DNA of 64,000 bases. Source: Gelatoporia subvermispora B. Lineage: Eukaryota; Basidiomycota; Agaricomycetes; Polyporales; Gelatoporiaceae. Where the stretch lies: positions 376,898 to 440,897 of the forward strand of contig KB445798.1 of the NCBI GenBank assembly GCA_000320605.2. Direction: 5' to 3'. A program made the position numbers and the translations under genes. Position 1 is the first letter of the stretch. Every line of letters begins with the position of its first letter. Positions 35,648-46,600 of the stretch are shown here, in pieces. The notes below the pieces were generated by a model that made no database searches, was not told where the DNA came from, and saw nothing but the letters and a program-made list of their open reading frames with translations.

Positions 35648-36597
35648 ATGTTTGCTCTCACCCTGCTCTCGCTCCTTCCCCTCGCACTCGCGCTGCCCTC
35701 CCCGCGCGCGACCGTCGACACCTCTGCGCACTGCGGGCAGTGGGACACGGTCTCCGCAAGCCCGTACTCGCTGCTGCTCGACCAGTGGGGCGCGTCCGGC
35801 GCGACGTCTGGCTCGCAGTGCGCGCACATCACGAACCTCAGCGGGGACACGATCGCGTGGCAGACGAACTGGACGTGGACGGGCGGGTCCGGCGTGAAGA
35901 GCTTCAGCAACATCCAGCTCGATGACGGCATCAACCAGCAGCTCAGCGCGATTTCGAGCATGCCGGTGCGTCTCCCTGTTCTTCGCTCCCGGCTCTTGCG
36001 AGTTGGGTAGGTTGCAGGATGATTGATTGTGTGTGTGGTGTTGCAGACGACGTGGGACTGGTCGCAGTCGAGCTCGGGCACCGTCGTCGCGGACGTCGCG
36101 TACGACCTGTTCACGGCGAACACCGCCGGTGGTGCGAACGTGAACGAGATCATGGTCTGGCTCGCGAACTTCAACGCGGGCCCGATCTCGGCGCAGTACA
36201 GCGCGCAAGGCCAGCCCGTCCCCGTCGCGTCGGACATCAGCATCGCGGGCCACACGTGGAACTTGTATAGCGGCTCGAACGGGGCCAACAACGTATTCTC
36301 GTTCCTGCCGACGAGCGGGACGGTCACGAGCTTCAGCGGAGACTTGTTCGGATTCTTCGAGGTGAGAAATTTGTGGGCGATTGGCCAAGTTGAGGATGAG
36401 CTGACGCTGGTTCGATGTAGTACTTGATTGAACATGAGGGCGTGAGCTCTTCCCAGTTCTTGGTGACGGCGCAGGCGGGGACTGAGGCTACGTCTGGTAC
36501 CGCGACTCTCACGACGTAAGTTCTCTCCTCTTCTAGGACGTTTGACATGCCTGACATAATTTGCACCAGGTCTGCATACAGCCTTGTTATCAACTGA
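35648..36597 (+). CDS. Secreted GH12 endoglucanase/xyloglucanase
   Basis: Exons 35648-35965, 36047-36361, 36421-36515 and 36570-36597 give 251 residues, a normal GH12 length. The N-terminus MFALTLLSLLPLALALPSPR is a signal peptide. The family hallmarks are present: GQWDT near the start, TNWTWTGG, TTWDWSQ, VNEIMVWLANFNAGP with the nucleophile Glu, and LVTAQAGTEATSGTATL with the acid/base Glu. GH12 enzymes cleave beta-1,4-glucan or xyloglucan outside the cell, which fits a plant-cell-wall degrader. An in-frame ATG 99 bases upstream would bury the signal peptide, so 35648 is chosen. A truncated relative lies at 39.4-40.0 kb. Confidence 0.93.
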
Positions 36598-37432
36598 ACG
36601 ATGTCGATATGTGATGTAGTATCCCCCTGCTTAAGGGCTCGAACTTGCGATGTGTTTCTGGGACAATCAATGCCGATAATTGAGATCACTACTTCAATTG
36701 GAGTGTGAATCAGCGTGCGTATGGTACATGTGAAACAGCGAGAAGTTACCAGAACAGACCAAGCGCGTAGACGGGAGATGTGAGTCCTCGTTAGGTCTCG
36801 AATCGTCAAGCATCAATGACGAATATTCCATGGGTCAATCAGATACCGAAATCCTGTACGATATCGATGACCCCTTTGTTCTCGAACTTCCGTGTGTCTG
36901 TAAGCTACCTCGTGCTAGTACACGAGCACAGGCTTCATGAATCCACAAGGCAAATATGGTCATGTTTCTCATACGAGTCAGAAAACCCAGACAAATGTAG
37001 ACGCAATCGACAATTGAGAAGCCATCGAAATGGTGCCATGCAACCCGGAGGGAGGCGAGAATGAGTCAAGTACAGCGGACATGAGCGCTGCAATATGCAA
37101 CGTGACTAGTGGCAACGTTTCAAGCATGTAAAACTCGCGGTCATACTGTCTCTGTTCTCCTCATCAGGAGGCGGGAGAATTCGAGGCGTCTGATCTAACA
37201 TTCACACGATGACTATTCGGGCAAAATTTCCCAGGTGAGTCACTTCGGTTCGACGAGTATGGTCTTGATTGATCCTGGGTGTCCAGATTCTGCAGCGGCT
37301 AGTGGGGACACGCCGCAAACGCGGCACCCACGCACTCATAGGAGTCATACAGAGCCCTTCGGAGGTATTTTTTACGATCCGACCTCAGGAAACATCTCGG
37401 TGCACGAGTGCGTCTCATAGCCACTGTCTACG
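36598..37432. other. Spacer between GH12 gene and oxygenase copy 2
   Basis: No gene is seen. The part near 37225-37260 contains the block GTGAGTCACTTCGGTTC shared with the upstream region of oxygenase copy 1. Sequence near 36760-36800 (GTGAGTCCTCG) resembles 44530-44550 upstream of copy 3. Confidence 0.4.
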
Positions 37433-37439
37433 TATAAAA
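37433..37439 (+). promoter_or_regulatory. TATA box of oxygenase copy 2
   Basis: TATAAAA lies 107 bases upstream of the start codon, followed by a pyrimidine-rich stretch. It is a good core promoter candidate. Confidence 0.5.
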
Positions 37440-37545
37440 CGGGCTGGTCTCTTCGCGATGTTGCCAGCAGCTACTGTAGATCGTTCACTGCCCTGCATTC
37501 CCTGAGATCCTCTCCGTCAAGCTATCTCCGATCTAGACTTTCACG

Positions 37546-39011
37546 ATGAACAACCTCAAGAGCTCTGAGCCTGTCAATCCGCAAGTCGAAGCGCTTCGGC
37601 GGGCCCTCCACGCGAAGCCGCCGTTCTGCAGCGGGATCTTCAAGCTCCACCCAGAGGGTCTCATCCTGTACTATGGCAAGAAAGGAAATACCGAGTGCGT
37701 GGACTTCATGTCATATGCCCAGCCTGACTGACAGGCGTACATGTCTCAGTCGCATTGACTGCGCTAATGTCTCTGAGGACGAATTGAGGCATCTCGCTGC
37801 GGTCTGCGACCCGGCCACGTTAGGAAGAAACGACCAGGACGTCTACGACGAATCGTACAGGAGGGCCGGAAAACTGGATTCGTCGTACTTCGCTGTCAAG
37901 TTTGATCCGCACTCCTGCGGTCTGCTGGATGCCATTCGAGGTGACCTACTTGAGGGAGATAAAGAGAGGCCCATTCGGGCTGAGTTGTACAAACTCAACG
38001 TCTACGGTTCGCACATACTCCCATGACGTCCGTGATACAGCCTCTCATCTCACACATCAGGCCCGGGGTCGTTCTTCAAGGCCCACAAGGACACACCGCG
38101 CGGTGGAGACATGTTCGGCTCCCTCGTTCTCGTCTACCCTGTGAAGCACAATGGAGGAGCACTCAATATCCAACACGAAGACATGCAGTGGACGTCCGAC
38201 TCAGCAACCCTCCTTGCGGGTGCTCAGGAGCCCTGCGTTGGGTACACCGCCTTCTTCAGCGACGTCGAGCACGAGGTCACTCCTGTCGTCTCTGGTTATC
38301 GTGTCACAGTGACGTACAATCTATACTACACCACCGGTTGCGATGCGGTCCCGGAGGGCGAGGCTATCTCCATCGCACGAAACCCGCCTGCCAACGAGAC
38401 GGTGTTTAAAACAGCTCTGCAGACCTTGCTCCAGGATGAGTCGTTCATGGCGTCTGGGGGTACCCTTGGATTCGGCTTACGTCACGAGTACGCCTTCGAC
38501 AGAAAGGACCCGACGAAGACCGACTTGGCGCACTTCGAGCGTCGTTTCAAGGGCAGCGATGCCATGTTGTTCCGCGTTTGTCAATCCATGGGTCTCGCTG
38601 CATCCGTTCGTGTCCTCTACAAGGTGAAATATAGGGGAAGAATTCTTCTTGATCACATTGTTGACTTTAATGGGCGATGGGATCCTGAGGACGACTTGAT
38701 TTACTGGCTGAAGGACAAGTACCATGGAACAGTATTAGCGAGTGATGAGGACCCAGACGAGTATGACGAGGACGACTACGAGGCAATGAACGACACGGAT
38801 GACGCACTCCATGTGATGTGGATCACCCAGTACGCGCGTCAGAACCCAATGTCCATGCCATTCATGGCATACGGTAACGAAGCCCAGCTGAAGTGGGCTT
38901 ATATCCATCTCTGTCTCATTGTCGAGGTACGCCTTCAGTCTCCGGTCACGGCTCACGGCTCAGTTGATCGCACAACAGGTCCCCGCCGCTCCTCGCGCTA
39001 TTTCTACCTGA
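37546..39011 (+). CDS. 2-oxoglutarate/Fe(II)-dependent oxygenase, copy 2
   Basis: Exons 37546-37694, 37750-38006, 38061-38926 and 38979-39011 give 434 residues. Exons 2 and 4 have the same lengths as in copy 1. Iron ligands are in AHKDTPRG (His about 144, Asp about 146) and DVEHEV (His about 206), and the co-substrate Arg is in SGYRVTVTYNLY (about 216). The N-terminal part (AKPPFCSGIFKLHPEGLILY) and the region GTLGFGLRHEYAFDRKDPTK are shared with both paralogues. An acidic insertion (about residues 340-360, DEDPDEYDEDDYEAMND) is specific to this copy. No lesion was found, so it is probably functional; the substrate is unknown. Confidence 0.87.
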
Positions 39012-39233
39012 GCGACTTGAGAGCGGCTTCAGTGTGTCTATCCGCAACGCCCCGCTTCACAGTTGAGCTCGTCACATGCATTTGTATTGTACCTTTCGCA
39101 AAGATGACGGCACTCGATATTGACTTTTGTTGTAGATTTCACCAAATACGGTAATCTTACGCGTACCGTAGCTTAGATAATCAGGGCGCCTAGCGCACGC
39201 GTCCATACGAGTCGCCGTATGTTCGACTTCCCT

Positions 39234-39363
39234 CAGTCTCGTATCCCGAGCTGAGGGTAAGTCCATAGTCTATCCACAGTATCTACATACTTACAGTATA
39301 CCTAGGCAGTTCCCTAGGTATAGTAATCTCAATACAACACAGTCTCGTATCCCGAGCTGAGGG
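39234..39363. repeat. 24-bp direct repeats flanking a perfect hairpin
   Basis: A 24-base word beginning CAGTCTCGTATCCCGAGCTG occurs identically at 39234-39257 and 39340-39363. Between them is an inverted repeat with 10-bp perfect arms (TATACCTAGG at 39297-39306 and CCTAGGTATA at 39313-39322) and a 6-base loop. The structure lies just before the broken GH12 copy, so it may mark a duplication or insertion joint. Confidence 0.7.
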
Positions 39364-39437
39364 CAGTTCCCTAGCCGGTTTCTACAACTTTGGCATATGT
39401 CCCGAAATAAGTCACGATTGTGTTCGTGGTGTTGCAG

Positions 39438-39987
39438 ACGACGTGGGACTGCTCTCAGTCAAGCTCGGGCACCATCGTCGCGGATGCCGCGTACGACCTC
39501 TTCACGGCGAACTCCGTAGGTGGCGCAAACGTGAACGAGATCATGGTCTAGCTCGCGAACTTCAACGCGGGCCCGATCTCGGCGCAGTACAACGCGCAAA
39601 GCGGCCTCGTCCCCGTTGCGTCGGACATCAGCATCGCGGTCCACACATGGAACTTGTACAGCGGCTCAAATGGCGCGAACAACGGGTTCTCGTTCCTGCC
39701 GACGAGCGACTGTCACGAGCTTCAGCGGGGATTTGTTGGGTTCTTCGAGTTGAGCAATTCGTGGACGATTGGTGAAGCTGAGGATGAGCTGACGTTAGTT
39801 TGACGTAGTTCTTTATTGAACATGAGGACGTGAGCTCGTCCCAATTCTTGATGACGGCGCAGGCCGGGACTGAGGCTACCTCTGGCACCGCGACTCTTAC
39901 GACGCAACTTTTGCCGCCATAAGCGATATTGAATCCTCCTGACAAGACCAACCCCAGGTCCGCGTATAGACTTGTGATCAATCGAAA
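39438..39987 (+). pseudogene. Truncated GH12 endoglucanase copy
   Basis: It begins inside the first intron (GTTGCAG acceptor) and continues with TTWDCSQSSSGTIVADAAYD, closely matching exon 2 of the gene at 35.6 kb. Exon 1 with the signal peptide is missing. The Trp codon right after the nucleophile motif (NEIMV) is TAG at 39549-39551. A short deletion near 39710 shifts frame, and the normal terminal TGA is CGA. Intron positions are retained, so it is a DNA-level partial duplication. Confidence 0.9.
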
Positions 39988-40646
39988 GGCGAGAAGCTAT
40001 GGTGTGGTATTTTCTATGCTTCGTGTCCTAAATGCAATGCTGTCTGTTGTCGCGGGTTCCTGGAACACAGAATCAATAATCGAGCTTGTTGTTTCGTTCG
40101 AAACGTTGATCAGCACGCCTGTAATGCATGTCAAATTGCTCATAGAGTATGGCGCACATGGGAGCAACCTTTCAACAATATTTTAAATGGACTTGTGTCT
40201 GAAGTCTCTCAATCGTCGACGAGCAAGTGATGGCGAGCTATGTACCATACGCGCGTCCTGCGGCCAAAGTTCCTTTTCGCGGGACTTTCAGAACCGTGGT
40301 AACACAGAACGAAAGCCAAGGTGTCGGCGTGGGAGCGCTGTCAGTTGACTATGAACACAGTTTGAGATATACGAGGAGGCGCTCTATAGCTAGGGGCGTC
40401 CGGGCGTTGATAAAAGAGCATTACCGCTGATCTATGGTACGGATTGCTACAAGCCGGCTGGCGTTCGGGATGAAAAGGCAATCCACACACTGGATTGCCA
40501 TGAAGCTTCCTCGACTCAGATGGTGCTTTTCAGATTTCATTAGCTCACTCAGGCCTCAATGTACGTATCAGGGACCACCATACTCTCTTTACTCTTCGAT
40601 TTCAGATCAGATTACATTGGACGACGCATACTCTATGGGCGAGAAC
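39988..40646. other. Short spacer before the HET gene end
   Basis: No gene is seen. The gene on the other strand ends just to the right, so part of this is probably its 3' flank. Confidence 0.4.
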
Positions 40647-43178
40647 TTAAGTAAAGCACCATCTTTGTGCCCTCGCAGTTATGGTTCCGCGGAATGCCAC
40701 TGTATATGCGTCCACGGCCGCTGTCTCGCGTGGTTTTATTGTTCCATGCCCAACTATCGTGACGTAGTGTTCTGTGTCGACTCCATCTTCATGCTGAGAC
40801 TCGACACGTACAACCACGACGTCTGAGCAGATATCAGTTTGAAACACCAACGCCAGCTGTGATTCTGGGCCGATGCACTCCGGCGTTGTGCCTGGCCACG
40901 ATAGGATATACTGCATCCCATCGGATGTGTTCTCTATAACTTGACCATTGCGCAACGTCGCAAGCGCTAGTTCCGTGAATATAAAACCACTGTGTTGAAT
41001 ATGCAGTCCATCCTGCTCGCATAATCCGTGGAGAGGCCACGGTGGGTCTGCAAATCTTTGTGCCGCAAAAGCCATGTTGATAATCATCGGATCTTCGAGC
41101 CGAAGGAGTGACTTTGGAGCCCATCGGAAAGGTTTGAGCTGAAGATTCAAGGTTGCAGGATTCGGAGTTCCGAAGTGCGCAAAAATCACTACAGTCGGAA
41201 TCTCATGTAGAAGGCGGTAGAAAATCGCCATGCGTTCCTCCGCTGTATCCACGCTCAGCACCTGTGATAGGTCGAGACCAAGCAATGATGCCATGCAAAT
41301 GGGTTCATCTTCTGCCTTGCTAGTAGAACGATTCTGAACCGCGCTCATGATCCTTTGGAACTGGGTTTCGAACCTGGGTCGTTGGATGTCATACATGGGC
41401 GGAAGACGATCGTCTATCAAGACTTGTGTATGCAACTCATAGAGGAGGTCGGCCTTGACTTCCTGGACCGTAATGGTGAGGGACGATGGCTTCAGCCTCT
41501 GCTTGGGAACGCGAACCACCTTGTACTGGAAGCTCCGTAACTGCCTGTTCCAGTATACGGGCCCGTCGGCCATCTGGATATAGAGGTTCCCAGGATTTGA
41601 AGGTCCGTGCCCTGAAACAGCAATGGATGCTTCTTGAAGAGTCCAGAGACGCTTCATCCAACCACTGCACATCATCCTGATCCCAATCTCGAGGTGTGGC
41701 ACTGGACGAGACTGAAAACGACATAGTTCACGGTCAAGAACGAGTACCGCTATCGCTTCAGAATATGTCCGTGAAAGTAGTCGAATGGCGAGTTTGCGAT
41801 ACTCCTTGAACTCAGGAGCTACTGGGATACAAAGCGTATCAATCCAGAGCGCTGCGCGAAGACGGCGGTTCTTCGATAGGCTATATATCTTGCATAGATT
41901 GGTAACCAATCCTAGTAGACGACGTACTTGGCATGTCGGAAGGGAGTTCTGGTATGGATTCCCTAGTCCGTCGGCCCCTTACAAGCGTCGTCAGTCCTTT
42001 CATGGGAGAATAATAAAGAATACACACGTACAGACATGACTTATGGCGATGTAAGGGTAATCTTCATCACCAACAACATGAAGCTGCAAATCTTCCGATA
42101 TCGTGATCTTAGGTATGCTCTTGAACGCAAGTACATTTCGCAGGTCCTTAGGATCTACGCCTATCGGTGCACATGCACAGTCTTCCCTGATGTGAAGTGT
42201 CCGATAGTCTTTCTCGTCAATTTGATATGCCATACAGGTCGTCTCGGTACAAGCTTCATGGTTCCGGAACGCGTGAGGGCGCTCCAGGTAGGATGCCGAG
42301 ATGGATACATTGAAACCCTGCAGTAGGTGCCGGACTTCGCTTCTACACCAGCCTTTGGAGAGCAATCTGCTCAAGACAAAATCTGTGAACCGGATCTGGC
42401 CTTCCGGCCTCCAGTCTACAGTCATATCGGCAACGGATATCTTCATGTTGTAATTGGAGTCGATGTATGGCTGCGGTGAATGGCAGAGGAATGCTAGCGA
42501 TAGAAGACGGAGGAGTATATGAATAGACCACAGCACTTCGCACTGTGGCAAGGTGTACTCATGCTCATCTTCCCAATCGGAAGCTCGAGTGATCATGAGC
42601 TGGACTTGACGGATGATAGCATATAGCTGCTCCTGAAGTTGCTTGCCTGCGCGCCAGGAACGCTGAGCGGATGCGAATAACTTCATGGGCAATCCGTTCA
42701 AGTTCCCCATGTCGAAGGTGCTCTCCGAGTCAAATTCTCCGGGGTATGAATCAAGTCCGCACAATGAGCACACCTCTGCTAGTGTTCCAAAGAAAAGCCA
42801 TGCCTGGAAGAAAGCAACTTTCTCTGAGACCGTGACTGACGTCCCATCGGTCCGGGAGATGCTGGGAGAGTCTAACCCGTACGGCATTCGCTGACCGGGA
42901 GTGTCGGCTATACACATGCCAGGAGGACATCGACCTGAATGGCATCGGCGATCTTTACGATGGATTTCCCACCCCATACGAGCGGGGTACTCCCAAAAGC
43001 CAGAGTTGTCGTATGAGGGAAGTAGTCGAACAGCCTTGAACGGAATGAATTCAGGTCGTCTATCTTCCGAATCGTAGACGTGCTGATTACGGCTCCTCCA
43101 ATAAAATTTTCCATCCCGATAATGAGCAGAAAGGTTGTTCTGCAGATAGCTGTAAAGGTGCTGAATAAAGCTAGCCAT
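40647..43178 (-). CDS. Heterokaryon incompatibility (HET) domain protein
   Basis: Two exons (43178-42032 and 41977-40647) give 825 residues. The intron GTACGT...GTAAG restores AISHVWADGLGNPYQN, the first HET box (from about residue 373). It is followed by LWIDTLCIPV and RLLSRTYSEAIAVLVLD, then MKRLWTLQEA, the other conserved boxes of the domain (PF06985). The N-terminal 370 residues contain a Cys-rich portion (EACTETTCMAY, EDCACAPIG) often found before the domain in basidiomycete members. The long C-terminal part is of the usual type without repeats such as WD40 or ankyrin. Fungal HET proteins can act in non-self recognition and cell death, but most members in basidiomycetes are uncharacterised. 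A specific role is not claimed. Confidence 0.9.
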
Positions 43179-45142
43179 AGGTCATCGTCGAAGGCTGAGG
43201 CGCTGAGGCATTGAGGCCCAGGAGCAGTAGCGCGCTAATGATACAGGTGTCTTCACACGATTGCGTGACACCAAACAAGAAAGGCCAGCACAAATTACCG
43301 GCATGTAGACCGTGCCTCGACCTTGCGTTCAGATATTATCTGTATTCCAGTTCGGTCACTTAGTATATAGGCTGTCCTTGTTCACTATAATGCGTGATAC
43401 CAACGTATGGAGAGTACTCGTATTCGAAGATGTGCGCGCCTACGTAGAGGAAGTGCTGTCGGTTGCGAAGGTAACTGCTAACGTTAAAACATCCACGTTC
43501 CCTGGTCTCTCATCTACCCCCAAAAACTATATGTGCGGTATCATGCACATACCTGGAGTGTCTGTATGCCCAAAAGCTCCCTGCAGAGATATCTGAAGCT
43601 TTCGTATGCCCGAATACTCGTCTGAAAGCTCCCGAATGCGACCCTTGCGGAGGAGGATGTACCGGAATGAGGTCGCGGCTCTCTCATGTTATGTCTACTC
43701 TAACGCAAGTGTTTATGAGTGTACAGCGACACCCGACTTACCGTGCGCCTCTACCCACGAACTCCCCAGTTCGCACACACGTGAGGCGAACAGAAATTCA
43801 ATACAATCATCGATATGCTTTTCCTCAATCAAAACGTCTTCGTATCGTAGCTGAAGCTCCAGGAGACATACTCCACAATCGCCGTGCTGATTGCTCTATA
43901 TGCTCCTGTGCTTTCATGGCAAGCAAGCAGTGGAGGAAAACGTTAGGGTATTCAGAAATGAGCTTATGACCAAAGAGCGGGCTCGCGAATGAGATGCAAT
44001 GAGACAATATACGTGCTAGTCTGACATTAACAGATAGAGGGCGGGAGATATGATGCAGCCGGAGTTAAAGTTGGTCGTAGACATGCCTTCGATTAGGCGT
44101 AAGTGCGACTGCTTATCGATACTACTGGAAGTGCGCGAAGACTTTCTGGAAGATGTCCTCGGAGAGACACGTCGTTCAGGTACCTCGTCTACAAGCCTCA
44201 CGGAACCGCCTAGGGCCGCCTAAAGCTCAGCGACGGCCTAGCTACGCTGTCAGCGAGCGGTACGCGGATATAGCGCTCAACAAGTAGACGACCTTCGGCG
44301 AGGTTGTTCCTGATCAGGCTCGGATCCAGGTCAGCGTACAAGCTTGTGGCTACCCCAACGACGCCAAACTGCAGCGTACTATTTATTTTGTATGGACTCA
44401 CTAGCGATGCATATACTGTGATCGGTGCCCGAGACGCGATGCCGAGAATCCGCGAGTTCAGTCTGTCGTTCTAAATTTCATTCGAGACGCGTGTTCCAAG
44501 TGGCGGCAAGCCAAAGAGCCGTATAGACCAGAAACGTGAGTCCTCGCTGATCTCTTCGTCGTCTATACCGAACACAATGTTGGGACAATCAGATACTATG
44601 ACTCTCAATAAATCTTGAGGGGCGCGTCAGGCTCGATACCATACATATGGCGATATTCTTCGAGTGAGTTACGAACAGATGTGCGGCAATCCGAGTTGGA
44701 TCCCGTGCTCTCACGATGCCAATCCAGGCAATTCCTCTCAGGCGAGTCAGGCGGCTCGACATGTATGGCTTAGGCTGATCTTGGGTGTCCATATTCCGGC
44801 ACCATCAGCAAAATCTCCGTTTTACTTTGACTGCTTTTACGTCTTTTTCGGAAAAGCGGCGCCAAAGCAGAGGCAACACTTTCTTGATGACGGCTGGCGG
44901 GGTCGTGTATTGAGCCTGGCACACACGCGCAAATCGGAGTCAACCGCAATGCTCGGAAGCTTTCCCTTAGCGCGAATGCCGGGATAATATTTTACGAATA
45001 CGAATAACTGTCTCCGATATAGCGCCGTCGCCTGCATATATCATGGGCTGACCTGTTGTCGACGAAGCCGATTGTCCACTGTCTTGCATCCTAAGTTTCT
45101 GTTCAATAACTTGTTCTCGCTGAAGTCTGACAGTTATACACG
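43179..45142. other. Spacer with possible duplication debris
   Basis: No intact gene is seen. The segment CAGGTCAGCGTACAAGCTTG (about 44329) resembles the last splice junction of the GH12 gene and of its pseudogene (CAGGTCTGCATACAGCCTTG). Sequence near 44530 and 44780 resembles the flank between GH12 and oxygenase copy 2. This suggests the GH12 3' end and the oxygenase were duplicated together, with the GH12 part now nearly gone. Confidence 0.35.
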
Positions 45143-46600
45143 ATGGTTAAGCGCAAGCGCTCTATGTCTGTCAACCCACAAGTAGAAGCCTTGCGACGAG
45201 CCCTCACTGCCAAGCCGCCCTTCTGCAGTGGTATCTTCAAGCTGCGCCCAGAGGGACTCATCTTGTACTATGGCAAGAAAGGCAACACTGAGTCCGTGAT
45301 ACAACCTTACACTTTGGATTTCTCGCTAATAAGCGTACATTTCTCAGCCGCATTGACTTCGCTAACGTCTCCGAGGACGACTTGAAGCATCTCTCTGCGG
45401 CTTGCGACCCAGCCACTTTCGGCAGAAATGACCTGGACGTCTACGACGAATCGTACAGGAAGGCCGGGAAGTTAGATCCGGCGTACTTCTCCGTCAAGTT
45501 TGATCCGCATTGTTGCGGCCTGCTTGGCGCCATTCGAGGTGATCTGCTTGAGGGACAGGATGAGAGGCCTATTCGGGCTGAGTTGTACAAACTCAACGTC
45601 TACGGTGCGCACATACTCCCCTGACGTCCGTGATACAGCCTCTCATCTCACACATCAGGCCCGGGGTCGTTCTTCAAGGCTCACAAGGACACGCCACGTG
45701 GCGAGGAGATGTTTGGTTCCCTTGTCCTCGTCTTCCCTGTTAAGCACAGTGGAGGTGCTCTCAAATTTCGACACGAACACATGCAGTGGACGTCCGACTC
45801 GGCGACGTCCCTTGCAGATGTTCAGGGACCCTGCGTTGGGTAGACCGCCTTCTTCAGCGACGTCGAGCACGAGGTCACCCCTATCGTCTCTGGCTATCGT
45901 GTCACATTGACGTACAATCTGCACTACACCACCGGTTGCGATGCGGTACCAGAGAGCGAGGCTGTTCCCCTCGCACGGAACCCGCCTGCCAATGAGATAG
46001 CGTTCAGGACAGCTCTGCAGACCTTGCTCCAGGACGAGTCGTTCATGGCGTCCGGGGGTACCCTTGGATTTGGGTTACGTCACGAGTACGCCTTCGACAG
46101 AAAGGACCCGACGAAGACCGACTTGACACAGTTCGAGCGTCGTTTCAAGGGCAGCGATGACATGTTGTTCCGCGTTTGTCAATCCATGGGTCTCGCTGCA
46201 TTCGTTCGTGTCGTCTACAAGGTGGAATATGAAGGAAGTATCCTTCTTGATCGTATTGTCGACTTCAAGAGAAAATGGGATCTTGAGGAGAACATGGTTT
46301 ACTGGCTACAAGACGTGTGCCATGGAAGAGTAATGGCGGGTGAAACGGGTCCAGGCGAGTATGATAAGTCCGCGGCAGACGACGCCCTTCGTGTGATGTG
46401 GGTCACTCGATTCGCGCATCAGGACCCAATGACCATGCCATTCATGGCATACGGTAACGAAGCCCAGCTGAAGTGGGCTTATATCCATTTCTGTCTCATT
46501 GTCGAGGTACGCCTTCAGTCTCCTGTCACGGCTCACTGCTCAGTTGATCGCACAACAGGTCCCCGCCGCTCCTCGCGCTATTTCTACCCGAGCAACTTGA
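45143..46600 (+). pseudogene. 2-oxoglutarate/Fe(II) oxygenase copy 3, single nonsense codon
   Basis: Exons 45143-45291, 45348-45604, 45659-46506 and 46559-46600 keep the exon lengths and splice sites of copy 2. The only clear lesion is TAG at 45841-45843, where copies 1 and 2 read Tyr (GYTAFF; TAC in copy 2). Translation would stop after 196 residues. The HxD pair (AHKDTPRG) is made, but the distal His (DVEHEV) and the co-substrate Arg are lost. The downstream frame is fully open with all motifs, so the stop looks recent. The sequence is otherwise very close to copy 2. A truncated product without activity is the most likely outcome unless the codon is a polymorphism or an assembly error. Confidence 0.85.

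Noticed and set aside
35582..36435. Two long minus-strand open frames (about 268 codons each)
   Set aside because: They lie antisense to the GH12 exons, are Arg-rich or lack motifs, and follow from high G+C content and the codon bias of the real gene.
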